64,000 nt of DNA from positions 1,521,259 through 1,585,258 of the forward strand of contig NZ_NJIX01000001.1 of assembly GCF_002209485.1 (NCBI RefSeq), in the 5' to 3' direction. The notes under the pieces were generated by a model. That model saw only the letters and a list, made by a program, of their open reading frames with translations, was not told where the DNA came from and did no database searches. A program made the position numbers and the translations under genes. Shown in pieces: positions 1-8,427 of this stretch. The number at the start of each line of letters is the position of its first letter. Position 1 is the first letter of the stretch. The stretch comes from Achromobacter sp. HZ34 (GTDB lineage: Bacteria > Pseudomonadota > Gammaproteobacteria > Burkholderiales > Burkholderiaceae_B).

Positions 1-41
1 GGACCCATTGACAGGTAAACGATCCGCGCGAGTTGCGCCGC

Positions 42-791
42 TCAGACCTGGGCCATGCCGCCGTCGACGAAGAACTCGATGCCGTTGACGAAGCTGGCGG
101 CGTCGGAAGCCAGGAAGGCCACTGCCTTGCCGATTTCCTCGGGTTCGCCGATGCGGCCGAGCGGCACCTGGGCGGCCAGGGCGTCGAACAGGCCCTGGCG
201 TGCTTCATCGGGCACCAGGCCACCCAGGCCGGGGGTGCGCACCGGACCGGGGCTGACGGCGTTGACACGGATGCCGCGGTCTTTCAGGTCAAGCGCCCAG
301 GAGCGGGCGAAGTTACGCACTGCCGCCTTGCTGGCGCTGTAGACGCTGAAATTGGCGGTGCCCTTGATCGACGTGGTCGACGACGTCAGGATGATGGACG
401 CGCCATCGACCAGCAGCGGCAGCGCCTTCTGCACCGTGAACAGCACACCGCGCACATTGGTGCCAAAGATGCGATCGAAATGCTCCTCGGTGATGGCGCC
501 CAGCGGCATCATGTCGCCGCCGCCGGCATTGGCGAACAGGATGTCGAGCTTGCCCGCGGTCTTGGCGATCTGGGCGTAGACCGCATCCAGGTCGGACAGC
601 TTGGAGGCGTCGGCAGGGATGGCGGTGGCGCCCGCGCCGATGGTGGCCACGGCGGCGTCGAGTTCCGCCTGGCGGCGGCCGGTGATGAAGACACGCGCGC
701 CTTGCGCCGCCAGTTCCCGCGCGGCCGCCAGGCCGATGCCGGTGCTGCCGCCGGTGACCAGGGCGATCTTGCCATTCAGTTGCTTGTTCAT
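42..791 (-). CDS. SDR family NAD(P)-dependent oxidoreductase
   Basis: A 249-residue classical short-chain dehydrogenase/reductase. The dinucleotide-binding motif TGGSTGIG is at residues 13-20, NAG at 88-90, and the catalytic Ser (about 137-138), Tyr151 and Lys155 (YSASK) are all present. The C-terminus ends in the usual FVDGG segment. Length and motif order fit a complete soluble cytoplasmic enzyme; the substrate cannot be read from the sequence. The open frame extends upstream, but the ATG at 791 places the Rossmann motif at the normal distance from the N-terminus. It is transcribed divergently from the LysR gene that starts at 1028, which is the probable regulator. Confidence 0.9.
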   Translation of the reverse strand: MNKQLNGKIALVTGGSTGIGLAAARELAAQGARVFITGRRQAELDAAVATIGAGATAIPADASKLSDLDAVYAQIAKTAGKLDILFANAGGGDMMPLGAITEEHFDRIFGTNVRGVLFTVQKALPLLVDGASIILTSSTTSIKGTANFSVYSASKAAVRNFARSWALDLKDRGIRVNAVSPGPVRTPGLGGLVPDEARQGLFDALAAQVPLGRIGEPEEIGKAVAFLASDAASFVNGIEFFVDGGMAQV

Positions 792-921
792 GTCTTGCTC
801 CGTTGCGTAAGTTTGTGGATCAGTCGATCGGGATTTGGGTATCGATGCGCCCGGGCCGGTTTTGGCTGCCTGTCCTGCGACGCGTCGTTCAGTGCATGGG
901 TGAACTTTAGCGCCGCCGGAT

Positions 922-942
922 TTATTGATAAATATCGAATAA
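922..942. promoter_or_regulatory. candidate LysR operator between SDR gene and LysR gene
   Basis: An AT-rich interrupted palindrome: TTATTGATA, AA, TATCGAATAA (one unpaired base). It stands out in GC-rich surroundings, lies in the divergent intergenic region and contains a T-N11-A type core. Binding by the neighbouring LysR protein is inferred. Confidence 0.45.
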
Positions 943-1027
943 GCTAAATGACTATCCATGGCCATGTACAATCTTGGCGGCAGGTGGTTTTTTCCTTGCA
1001 GGCAGCGGAACCGAGGACGAGGCTCGA

Positions 1028-1945
1028 ATGGATCAGTTATTGGCAATGCGCGCGTTCGCCCGCGTGGTGGAAGCAGGCAGCTTCACCCGGGCGGCGGATT
1101 CCCTGGACATGCCCAACGCGACCATGAGCAAGCTGGTGCAGGATCTGGAGGCGCACCTGGGAACGCGCCTGCTGCAGCGGACCACGCGGCGGGTGACGGT
1201 GACGCCCGAGGGTCAGGACTACTACGCCAAGGCCACGCGCGTGCTGCGCGATATCGAAGACATCGACACGTCGTTCAACGTGGCGCGCGGCAAACCGCGC
1301 GGGCATCTGCGCATCGACGTCGGTGGCTCCACCGCGCGCGACGTGCTGATTCCGCTGCTGCCGGATTTCCTTGGCCGCTATCCGGACATCCGCATCGACC
1401 TGGGGGTATCGGACCGCGCGGTGGACCTGATCGGCGATAACGTCGACTGCGTCATCCGTGGCGGCCCGCTCGACAATTCGTCGCTGGTCGCGCGGCATAT
1501 CGGCGATGCCAGCATGGTCACGTGCGCGACGCCGGGCTATCTGAAGCAATTCGGCGTGCCCGCTTATCCGGAGGAGCTGAAGAACGGGCACCGCCTGGTC
1601 AGCTATGTCTCGACGCAGAACGGCCGCGCCATGCCCTTCCGGTTCCTGCGCGACGGCGAGCGCAGCGAGATCAAGATCGATCACCGCATCGGCATCAACG
1701 AGAGCAATGCCCACACGGCGGCCGCCGTGGCCGGCATAGGGATCATCCAGACCTTCACCTATGCGGTGGATGCGGCGCTCAAGGACGGCACGCTGGTGGA
1801 GATCCTGAAAAAATGGCGCCCGCCGGCCTACCCTTTCCATGTGGTGTACCCGCAGAACCGCTACGTGACGCACCGGCTGCGGGTCTTCATCGACTGGCTG
1901 GTGGAGAGCTTTCCCGGCAAGGTGCGCGGGACGGCGCGCCGGTGA
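1028..1945 (+). CDS. LysR family transcriptional regulator
   Basis: A 305-residue LysR-type regulator. The N-terminal winged helix-turn-helix (about residues 1-60) starts MDQLLAMRAF, and the substrate-binding domain follows from about residue 90. The frame is open upstream, but the ATG at 1028 gives the standard LysR N-terminus. It resembles the LysR subgroup often found divergent from oxidoreductases. Its likely target is the divergent SDR gene at 42-791, through the AT-rich palindrome at 922-942. The inducer is unknown. Confidence 0.92.
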   Translation: MDQLLAMRAFARVVEAGSFTRAADSLDMPNATMSKLVQDLEAHLGTRLLQRTTRRVTVTPEGQDYYAKATRVLRDIEDIDTSFNVARGKPRGHLRIDVGGSTARDVLIPLLPDFLGRYPDIRIDLGVSDRAVDLIGDNVDCVIRGGPLDNSSLVARHIGDASMVTCATPGYLKQFGVPAYPEELKNGHRLVSYVSTQNGRAMPFRFLRDGERSEIKIDHRIGINESNAHTAAAVAGIGIIQTFTYAVDAALKDGTLVEILKKWRPPAYPFHVVYPQNRYVTHRLRVFIDWLVESFPGKVRGTARR

Positions 1946-1987
1946 TCCGGCCACCGCGCGATTTGGTAAGGCAAGGGTCTTTAGAAA

Positions 1988-2021
1988 AAAAAGGGTTTTT
2001 TATAAAACCCCTTTGAAAAAA
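1988..2021. terminator. bidirectional terminator between LysR gene and GST gene
   Basis: A hairpin AAGGGTTTT / AAAACCCCTT with a TTAT loop and one bulged base, flanked by A/T tracts on both sides. It lies between two convergent genes (ends 1945 and 2052), so it can serve both strands. Confidence 0.7.
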
Positions 2022-2051
2022 TCCTTGCTCGATCCGAAACGGCGGGATGGG

Positions 2052-2657
2052 TCAGGCGGTGGCCAAGGCCTGGGTGTCGAACTGGGTTGCGAAGGCCGCG
2101 CTGGGGCGCGCTACGCAACGGTCGACCCAGGCGTCGATCAGCGGGTCGCCCGGCTTGCCCGCCCAGGCATAGGCCGAATGCACCAGCAGATCGGCCGCCG
2201 TGCACGTGTCGCCCAGCAGGAAGTCACGGCCCGTCAACGCGTCCCGCAGCCGCGCTTCGGCCTCGGTCTTGGTACGGAAGGTACGCACCAGCGCGGGATG
2301 TTGGAGGTTGGCGTAGCCCAGGGTGATGAGCGGTTCCAGCACGCCGGCATACCAGGCGAACCAGCTGAGATAGGCGCCGCGCCGAGGATCGTCGAGCGGG
2401 ATGCCGAGGCCGGTCTTGGGAAAGCGATCGGCCAGGTATTGCATGATCGCCGCCGACTCCCAGATCTGCTGGCCGTCTTCCACCAGCAGCGGCACCTTGC
2501 CGTCTGGATGCGGGTTGCGCGGATCGCGCGCGCCGGAGCCGTCCAGGCGCTCGATGGTGACGATCTTTACCTCGACGTCGTCCAGCGCGTCCAACTCATG
2601 AAGCAGCCCAAGCACACGGGTGGAACGGCTGCGAGGGGAATGGAAAAACGTCAGCAC
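2052..2657 (-). CDS. glutathione S-transferase family protein
   Basis: A 201-residue GST. The N-terminal thioredoxin-like domain (about 1-80) has a Ser-rich start after the first strand (HSPRSRST), the cis-Pro segment KVPLL at 54-58, and the glutathione-contacting Glu67-Ser68. The alpha-helical C-terminal domain carries the usual N-capping segment (LLGDTCTAAD). The start is taken as GTG at 2657: AGGAG lies six bases upstream, and this places the first beta strand at the N-terminus, whereas the open frame upstream has no GST character. Cytoplasmic; conjugation or peroxidase activity cannot be told apart here. Confidence 0.88.
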   Translation of the reverse strand: MLTFFHSPRSRSTRVLGLLHELDALDDVEVKIVTIERLDGSGARDPRNPHPDGKVPLLVEDGQQIWESAAIMQYLADRFPKTGLGIPLDDPRRGAYLSWFAWYAGVLEPLITLGYANLQHPALVRTFRTKTEAEARLRDALTGRDFLLGDTCTAADLLVHSAYAWAGKPGDPLIDAWVDRCVARPSAAFATQFDTQALATA

Positions 2658-2784
2658 GGTAAGCTCCTTGAATGGTTGGTCGAGGCAGGTAATATAGCCA
2701 GCGCTACTGCCAGTTTCTGTCAGTAGTGAGCGACAGATTGGCCTGGCTCGACTGCGGACCAGCCCCACATCGGAGAGAAACAGC

Positions 2785-3384
2785 GTGGACGGAATGCTCA
2801 AGGAGGTGGAACTTGCGTATGACAACGCCAAGGAGGGCCGGTGGGACCGGGTCATGGCCGGATGGGAGCAATTCCCCGTCCTCGCTCGTCGCTGCAGCCG
2901 CTACCGCAAGCCTTCATCCGGCTGGACCTTCCTGCATCAGGCCGCTTATTTCGGTGACGAGGCAGCGAGCCGGCTCCTGATCCGCTGGGGCGCACGGATA
3001 GGACATGTAGCAGGCATCGCCGCCGACACCGGCGGCAACGGCGGCAGTGGCAACAGCTGCGCCAGCCAGACCCCAGCGGATGTCGCTGAAGAACGTGGCC
3101 ATGCCGCTCTCGCAAGCTTGCTGCGCGCGGCCAATCTGGACGACCGGAAACTCTATGCCGCCCCGACCGATGACGACCTGCTACCCAGTAGTTGCCACTG
3201 GGACGAAGCCGCCGAGCGCCGCGCGGCGGAACCCATGCTGGTCAGCTACGGCGGCGGCATCGTCAAGATCCCCAAGGGCTCCCGCCATTTCGTCGACGCC
3301 TTCGACCGCACCCTGATCGGCTGGCACGGCACCTTCGACCCGCCGCTCGACATGGGCGGATACCCTGCTGTCGGCATCCGATAA
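2785..3384 (+). CDS. ankyrin-repeat protein
   Basis: A 199-residue protein with two recognisable ankyrin-type repeats: residues 46-70 (GWTFLHQAAYFGD...LLIRWGA) and about 96-115 (TPADVAEERGHAALASLL). They are separated by a Gly/Ala-rich stretch (79-92) that looks like an expanded loop. The C-terminal 80 residues match nothing I recognise. No signal peptide or membrane segment, so probably cytoplasmic and a protein-binding module. The GTG at 2785 follows GGAGAG by about seven bases; the ATG at 2794 is the alternative start. The partner is unknown, and the neighbours give no functional hint. Confidence 0.72.
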   Translation: MDGMLKEVELAYDNAKEGRWDRVMAGWEQFPVLARRCSRYRKPSSGWTFLHQAAYFGDEAASRLLIRWGARIGHVAGIAADTGGNGGSGNSCASQTPADVAEERGHAALASLLRAANLDDRKLYAAPTDDDLLPSSCHWDEAAERRAAEPMLVSYGGGIVKIPKGSRHFVDAFDRTLIGWHGTFDPPLDMGGYPAVGIR

Positions 3385-3425
3385 TCGCCTCGTGTTGGCC
3401 CCGCTCCAAAGCCCCGCGGAGGTGC

Positions 3426-4006
3426 TTACGCGGGTGGCGTGGCGAACAACTTTAGAAAATCAGGATCGTTGAGCAATTTGCCTATCAGTGCCTGAAAAAT
3501 GGACGATGCTTGCGTAAGACCGTCTTGGACTGCCAACACCCCGATGAACTGCACATCCCAGGATCTGTGCACGTCCAGCTCTTGTCGTAGACGACCTGAC
3601 CTGCCTGCTGAACCGTGATGCGAGCGCTTGCGTCCGCTTTACCGTCTCTGATTTCGGCGGAAGTCAGCGTGGGAACAATGGTAGTGTCCGCCATCGCATC
3701 GAAATTCCCAGAGGTCGTCAGTTCCGCACGCACCGCATCCACTAGATAATCGGACCACGACTGTTCGCCCGGTGCAGCGATCTTCACCACCCGAACAGAA
3801 GCGTGTGTGCCCAAGGCCCCACTTGTCGCCGCGTTGACCTTCGCACGCGCCGTTGGAGGCAGGCGGTTGAGAGCGATCTGGTTGGCAAGGCCAACTTGAT
3901 ACGGTGGTGCTTGTTGCGTGACGCACCCCGAGAGCAAAAGCGTAGAAACCAGCGGATAAACCGCCGCGGCCTTTGCGTGGCGTAAAACCGAACGCAGTTT
4001 TTTCAT
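3426..4006 (-). pseudogene. lipoprotein gene, apparently frameshifted near its 3' end
   Basis: The 5' part encodes a lipoprotein precursor: positive N-terminus, hydrophobic segment and lipobox LSGC with Cys28. An alpha/beta-looking periplasmic domain follows (residues 50-145). The annotated-frame protein ends at 3485 after 173 residues with a low-complexity, protein-unlike tail (CSSSGCWQSK). Shifting frame by one base near 3563 instead gives a plausible continuation, SWDVQFIGVLAVQDG then IFQALIGKLL and DFLKLFATPPA, stopping at 3426. This suggests a single-base indel in the genome or the assembly. If the read is correct, the 3485 stop gives a truncated product. The function of the family is not recognised. 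Confidence 0.6.
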
Positions 4007-4239
4007 TGTTGAGCCAAGTCAGATCCGTCATCGATTTCTTGGAGTGCCTTACCTAGCAGTTGGGCAACGACGGTCCGCACGGCTTGGTCCAGGCTGAGCG
4101 GCCTGAGTCCAGGCGGCCCTGCCTTATTGCCCACAGTCGACTGGATCGACAGAGAGAAAGCTTCATCTACGCCGAGTCCCTCGCCTGTGACCCGGGGCGG
4201 ATAATCAATGCGCGGCGGCGCCCTGCTCAGGCACAGGAT
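4007..4239. other. intergenic stretch without recognised content
   Basis: 233 bases between the lipoprotein start and the end of the alpha/beta hydrolase gene. The part next to 4006 should carry the lipoprotein promoter, but no confident -35/-10 pair, hairpin or repeat was found. Confidence 0.5.
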
Positions 4240-5133
4240 TCAAGCCGCCCAGGCGGCAATATCCAGCACCGCGTCGGTGAACGCCCGCGGCGCTTCCTGC
4301 GGCAGGTTGTGGCCGGCGTTCGCCACGACGCGATTTTCGTGGCGTCCGGTGAAGCGCCGCGCGCCCGCTGCCCTGCCGCCCGGCGGCGACACGCCATCCG
4401 TGGCGCCTTCCAGCGTGATCGTGGGCACGGTGATGGGCGGCATGGCGGCAAGGCGGCGCTCGATATCGTCGAACAGGGGATCGCCCTCGACCAGTCCGAA
4501 ACGATGCCGGTAAGAGTGGACGACCACGTCGACGAAATCGGGGTTGTCGAAGGCGACGGCGGAACGCGCGTAGGTGGCGTCGTCGAAGGGCCAGGTGGGC
4601 GACCATAGCGACCACAGGAGGCGGCAGAACTCGCGTCGGTTTTCCGTCAGTCCGGCGCGGCCGCGGTCGCTGTGCAGGTAGTACTGGTACCACATGCGCA
4701 GTTCTTTTTCGGGACTGGCCGGCCGCCCCGCCTTGGCGATGTCCTGGATGTTGTAGCCGTTCACCGAAACCAGCCCGCGTGCCCGCGCCGGATCCAGCGC
4801 CGCCACGATGCATGCCGCCCGGCCGCCCCAGTCATAGCCGCCCAGGACGGCCTGATCGATTTGCAGCGCATCGAGCAGCGACAACAGATCCGCCCCCAGC
4901 GCCGCCTGCTGCCCCGAACGCAGGGTCGTGGGCGCCAGGAAACGCGTCGGCCCATAGCCCCGCAGATACGGCGCGATGACGCGCGCGCCCTGCGAGGCCA
5001 AGGCCGGCGTCACTTCATCGTAGGCATGGATGTCGTAAGGAAACCCATGCAGCAGCACCACCGGCCATCCGTCGGGCGGGCCTTGCTCGTCATACGCAAT
5101 GTCGAGCTGGTGGCAGGCGATATTCTTGAGCAT
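4240..5133 (-). CDS. alpha/beta hydrolase, epoxide hydrolase/haloalkane dehalogenase-like
   Basis: A 297-residue alpha/beta-hydrolase. HGFP at 29-32 forms the oxyanion region, and the nucleophile elbow GGYDWGG puts Asp101, not Ser, at the nucleophile position. Asp nucleophiles are typical of epoxide hydrolases and haloalkane/haloacetate dehalogenases. The catalytic His is probably His275 in NAGHNLP, and an acidic residue lies in EGATDG. The start at 5133 follows GGAGAAGG at normal spacing; the longer upstream frame adds a non-homologous N-terminus. It lies downstream of, and on the same strand as, the LysR gene (gap 69 bases), so the two may be co-transcribed. Confidence 0.86.
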   Translation of the reverse strand: MLKNIACHQLDIAYDEQGPPDGWPVVLLHGFPYDIHAYDEVTPALASQGARVIAPYLRGYGPTRFLAPTTLRSGQQAALGADLLSLLDALQIDQAVLGGYDWGGRAACIVAALDPARARGLVSVNGYNIQDIAKAGRPASPEKELRMWYQYYLHSDRGRAGLTENRREFCRLLWSLWSPTWPFDDATYARSAVAFDNPDFVDVVVHSYRHRFGLVEGDPLFDDIERRLAAMPPITVPTITLEGATDGVSPPGGRAAGARRFTGRHENRVVANAGHNLPQEAPRAFTDAVLDIAAWAA

Positions 5134-5202
5134 GAAGGCCTTCTCCAAAGCATTGCAATGTGCGCGCCGTGCACGCTGGTCGTCCAGGAATTCGAACACG
5201 AA

Positions 5203-6102
5203 TCACGCCGCCAGTTCGGGCTGCGCGATCTCGATCACCCATGCCACGAAGGCCTTCACCGCGGCGGTGGCGCGGGCTTGCGGATAGACGATGGAAATCG
5301 GCACGGGAGCGCAGCGAGCGTCCGCCAGCACTTCCCGCAGCCGCCCGCTGCGCAGATAAATCGACGCGGCCAGTGCGGACAGCTGGATCAGGCCCAGCCC
5401 TTCCAGGCCGCAGTGCAGGTAGGCCTCGGTCTCGTTGAGAGCATAGCGGCTGGCATAGGTCATCGCCACCTCCTGGCCATCGATGCGGAAGCGCCAGTCC
5501 AAAGGGCGCCCGGTCGCGTTGGACAGATAGTTGACCACGCGGTGCCTGGCCAAGGCGTCGACGGTATCCGGCTCGCCGAAGCGGGCCAGGTACTTGGGCG
5601 ACGCGCAAGTCAGCCAGGCCATCTGGCCCAGCGGGCGCGCCACCAGGGTGGAATCCGCCAAGGCGCCGCTACGGATCGCACAATCGATGCCCTCGTAGAT
5701 CAGGTCCGCCGGCCGGTCACTCAAACCCAACACGACTTCGATGTCGGGGTAGCGCGCCTCGAATTCGAGCAGCCGGGGAATCACGATCGCACGGCCGATG
5801 AGACCCGGCATATCCACGCGCACGCGTCCACGCGGCGCCTGGTTGGTGGCGGACAGGTCGTGTTCGGCCTGCGCGATATCGGCAAGAATGGCGTGGCAGG
5901 CCGCCAGATAACGCTCACCCGCGTCGGTCAGGCTCAGGCTGCGGGTGCTGCGGCGAAGCAAAGCCGTGCCCAGATGAGATTCCAGGTTCTTGACCGTCGT
6001 CGTTACCGACGAACGCGGCATCCCGAGCGACTGCGCGGCCTTGCTGAAGCTGCGCGCCTGGACGACCCGTACGAACGTCGCCATCGCGTGAAGTTTGTCC
6101 AT
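5203..6102 (-). CDS. LysR family transcriptional regulator
   Basis: A 299-residue LysR regulator with the HTH at about 1-60 (MDKLHAMATFVRVV...) and the effector domain from about 90. The chosen ATG at 6102 gives the conventional N-terminus; upstream codons in frame are not LysR-like. It is divergent from the NmrA-like reductase (start 6359) and upstream of the alpha/beta hydrolase on its own strand, so either is a candidate target. The 256-base divergent region contains no convincing perfect palindrome. Confidence 0.92.
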   Translation of the reverse strand: MDKLHAMATFVRVVQARSFSKAAQSLGMPRSSVTTTVKNLESHLGTALLRRSTRSLSLTDAGERYLAACHAILADIAQAEHDLSATNQAPRGRVRVDMPGLIGRAIVIPRLLEFEARYPDIEVVLGLSDRPADLIYEGIDCAIRSGALADSTLVARPLGQMAWLTCASPKYLARFGEPDTVDALARHRVVNYLSNATGRPLDWRFRIDGQEVAMTYASRYALNETEAYLHCGLEGLGLIQLSALAASIYLRSGRLREVLADARCAPVPISIVYPQARATAAVKAFVAWVIEIAQPELAA

Positions 6103-6358
6103 GGATCCTGTCTGCCTGTCGTACTTGCTTGCGGGAATGCCTTCGCGCCTGCGCCCTATTCGACACGAAGCGCCTGATGTTATCAACCCGCCCCGTTCAA
6201 GCGCCTGGCTTCCCGTGCATTGTGCATTCACGCGCGGCGAACAATGGCGAAGGCACGCGCCCCTACACTGGAAATCACACAGGGGGCGCGCTTTCAAGCC
6301 GTGAGCGCATCGCGCGGCGCCCCATTACGCAAACACGTATATCTGGGCGAGACCCTTC

Positions 6359-7288
6359 ATGATGAACGACAAAGCAATCCTGGTCCTGGGCGCGGGCCAA
6401 CTCGGCATGGCCGTGCTGCGCCACCTGGCGGCACGCGCGCGACAGGGTGCCGGCGTTACCCTCTCGGTGCTGTTGCGCGCCGCGACCATCGCTTCCAGCG
6501 ATCCGGCCAAGCAACAGGACCTGGCGGACCTGGACGCCCTGGGCGTGCGCATCGTCCAAGGTGACCTGGCCGCGCTATCCAGCGCCGAACTGGCCGCCAG
6601 CTTCGGCCGCTTCGACACGGTAATTTCATGCACGGGTTTCGTCGGCGGGCCGGGCGTGCAACGCAAGATCGCGCGTGCCGCCCTGGATGGTGGGGTCGGA
6701 CGCTTCATCCCGTGGCAGTTCGGCGTGGATTATGACGTCATCGGCCGGGGCAGCCCGCAGGACCTGTTCGACGAACAGCTGGACGTACGAGACATGTTGC
6801 GGGCGCAGGAAAGGACCGAATGGATCATCATATCCACGGGCATGTTCACCAGCTTCCTGTTTGAACCCGCATTCGGCGTGGTCGACCTGGCGGCCAATAC
6901 CGTGAACGCGCTAGGAAGTTTGGACACCGCCGTCACGCTGACGACAGCCGACGACATCGGCGCCTTGACGGCCGACATCCTGTTCGCCGAGCCGCGCATC
7001 GTCAACGACGTGGTGCACATCGCGGGCGACACCGTCACCTACGGCGAGATCGCGGACGCCCTGGATCGCGTTCGCGGCGTCAAGGTGCGGCGCCACGTAT
7101 GGACCGTGCCGGCGCTGAAAGACCAACTGGCTGCCGATCCCGACAATTCCATGCGTAAATACCGCGCCGTCTTCGCCGAAGGGCGCGGCGTCGCCTGGGA
7201 CCAGAAGCAGACGTTCAACGCAAGGCGCGGCATCGCCGTGTGCGGCTTGGACCAATGGCTGGACGACCACGCAACGGCGTTCGGCTAA
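6359..7288 (+). CDS. NmrA-like NAD(P)-binding reductase (isoflavone-reductase-like)
   Basis: A 309-residue Rossmann protein of the NmrA/isoflavone-reductase type (atypical SDR). The nucleotide motif LVLGAGQLG is at residues 8-16 and a second glycine-rich turn is around SCTGFVGGPG. The central region keeps the IPWQFGVDYD segment that family members have around the active site, and the catalytic YxxxK of classical SDRs is not obvious. Two ATGs occur in tandem (6359, 6362). It probably reduces an aromatic alcohol/ether or acts as a redox sensor. It faces a divergent LysR gene and ends just before the convergent gene at 7291. Confidence 0.85.
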   Translation: MMNDKAILVLGAGQLGMAVLRHLAARARQGAGVTLSVLLRAATIASSDPAKQQDLADLDALGVRIVQGDLAALSSAELAASFGRFDTVISCTGFVGGPGVQRKIARAALDGGVGRFIPWQFGVDYDVIGRGSPQDLFDEQLDVRDMLRAQERTEWIIISTGMFTSFLFEPAFGVVDLAANTVNALGSLDTAVTLTTADDIGALTADILFAEPRIVNDVVHIAGDTVTYGEIADALDRVRGVKVRRHVWTVPALKDQLAADPDNSMRKYRAVFAEGRGVAWDQKQTFNARRGIAVCGLDQWLDDHATAFG

Positions 7289-7290
7289 CG

Positions 7291-7869
7291 CTACTCCACC
7301 GCCTGGAACATCGTTCGCTTGGTGTTGCGAAACGACGGCCGGACGCGGTCGCTCCAGGAGCTGGCGCGCACGGCCAGCCATGGGGGGCTGCCGAAGGTTT
7401 CGCGGGTGTGCAGGTCGTAGCAGGCGTGATAGCGCGGCGCTGCTTCGCACAGATAACGACGCGCGCGCACGGAGCCCGGAACCGAGGCCAGGCCGGGCAG
7501 ATGCTCTTCCTCGTACCAGGCGTTGAAGTCCTGCTCCGCTTCAGCCAGCACATCCGTTTCCACCACGTAGTGCCACGGCGCCGGCTGGCCCGCCGACGCG
7601 CCCGCACGGTCTGTCGTCAGGCGCAGGACGCGCACCGCCACCTGCGGATACAGGCGGCCGGCCACCGCGCGCAAGGCCGCCAGGCTGCGATCGGCGATCT
7701 GCTCGTCGGGATGCAGATACACATAGGTCTCCGCGTGCTCCACCGCGCTGTACGCATGCACCTTGGCCGTGCCCGCGCCGGCGTCCATGGCGATCTGCTG
7801 GCGCAAGGCTTGCAGATCCGCTCCGCCCAGGCGCCGGCCTTCCAGGCGCAACAACAAAATCTCCGTCAT
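7291..7869 (-). CDS. hypothetical protein, possible ferredoxin-like (dimeric alpha-beta barrel) fold
   Basis: 192 residues, no signal peptide. The C-terminal half contains DFNAWYEEEHLPGL followed by a beta-like segment (SVRARRYL), a pattern seen in EthD/antibiotic-monooxygenase-like dimeric alpha-beta barrel proteins. The N-terminal half may be a second copy of the same fold. It is the last gene of the operon that begins with the amidohydrolase at 10320; the gap to the CMD-family gene is 12 bases. A role in handling the same substrate is inferred from context only. Confidence 0.7.
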   Translation of the reverse strand: MTEILLLRLEGRRLGGADLQALRQQIAMDAGAGTAKVHAYSAVEHAETYVYLHPDEQIADRSLAALRAVAGRLYPQVAVRVLRLTTDRAGASAGQPAPWHYVVETDVLAEAEQDFNAWYEEEHLPGLASVPGSVRARRYLCEAAPRYHACYDLHTRETFGSPPWLAVRASSWSDRVRPSFRNTKRTMFQAVE

Positions 7870-7881
7870 GCCTGTCCTCTC

Positions 7882-8424
7882 TCAATGCCCTATCCGCAAG
7901 GCGGACAGAAAACGCGACACCATGTTGTAGGCCGCCACCGTGGCCGCCAGTTCCACCATGCCCTGCTCGCCCAGGGACGGCGCCAGCGCATCGTAGCAGG
8001 CGTCGCTGACGTCGATATCGCGCGTCATGGCGTCCGTGAACGCCACCACGTCACGTTCCTGCGCGGTCAGGCCCGCGATGTCCACGGGCGCACGTTCGGT
8101 GCGCAAGGCCTCGACCAAAGCGTCATCCATGCCCGCCTTCAAGGCATGCGGCACATGCGCCTCGAACTCATAAGGCGCACGATTGAGCACCGCCACGCGC
8201 AGGATGACCAGCTCGCGCAGGCGCGGCGACAGGCCGATGCGATTGCGTATGGCGGTCAGCATGGCCTCCCACCCCTGCACCACCGCCGGGCTGTTCAACA
8301 GCACTTGATATAGCGGCGAAATGCGGCCGCGCTCGGCCATGATGCGCGCTTCCATTTCCGCCAGTTCCGGCCGCGTTCCCGGCACCACCGGCGCGACGCG
8401 CGGTCCTTTATGAGTATCTGCCAT
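7882..8424 (-). CDS. carboxymuconolactone decarboxylase (CMD) family protein
   Basis: A 180-residue all-helical protein of the CMD/AhpD superfamily. The conserved segment LRELVILRVAVLNRAPYEFEAHVPHA (about residues 69-94) is recognisable. The redox CxxC of AhpD is absent: the corresponding stretch carries Glu and His, as in decarboxylase-type members. The gene starts three bases after the Bug gene stops, so the two are almost certainly translationally coupled. Its presence beside a LigI-like hydrolase suggests a step in degradation of a carboxylated aromatic or lactone; the exact reaction is unknown. Confidence 0.87.
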   Translation of the reverse strand: MADTHKGPRVAPVVPGTRPELAEMEARIMAERGRISPLYQVLLNSPAVVQGWEAMLTAIRNRIGLSPRLRELVILRVAVLNRAPYEFEAHVPHALKAGMDDALVEALRTERAPVDIAGLTAQERDVVAFTDAMTRDIDVSDACYDALAPSLGEQGMVELAATVAAYNMVSRFLSALRIGH

Positions 8425-8427
8425 GTC

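Noticed and set aside
6211..6235. Possible direct repeat TGCATTGTGCATT as LysR site
   Set aside because: Too short and imperfect to separate from chance in this 256-base divergent region.
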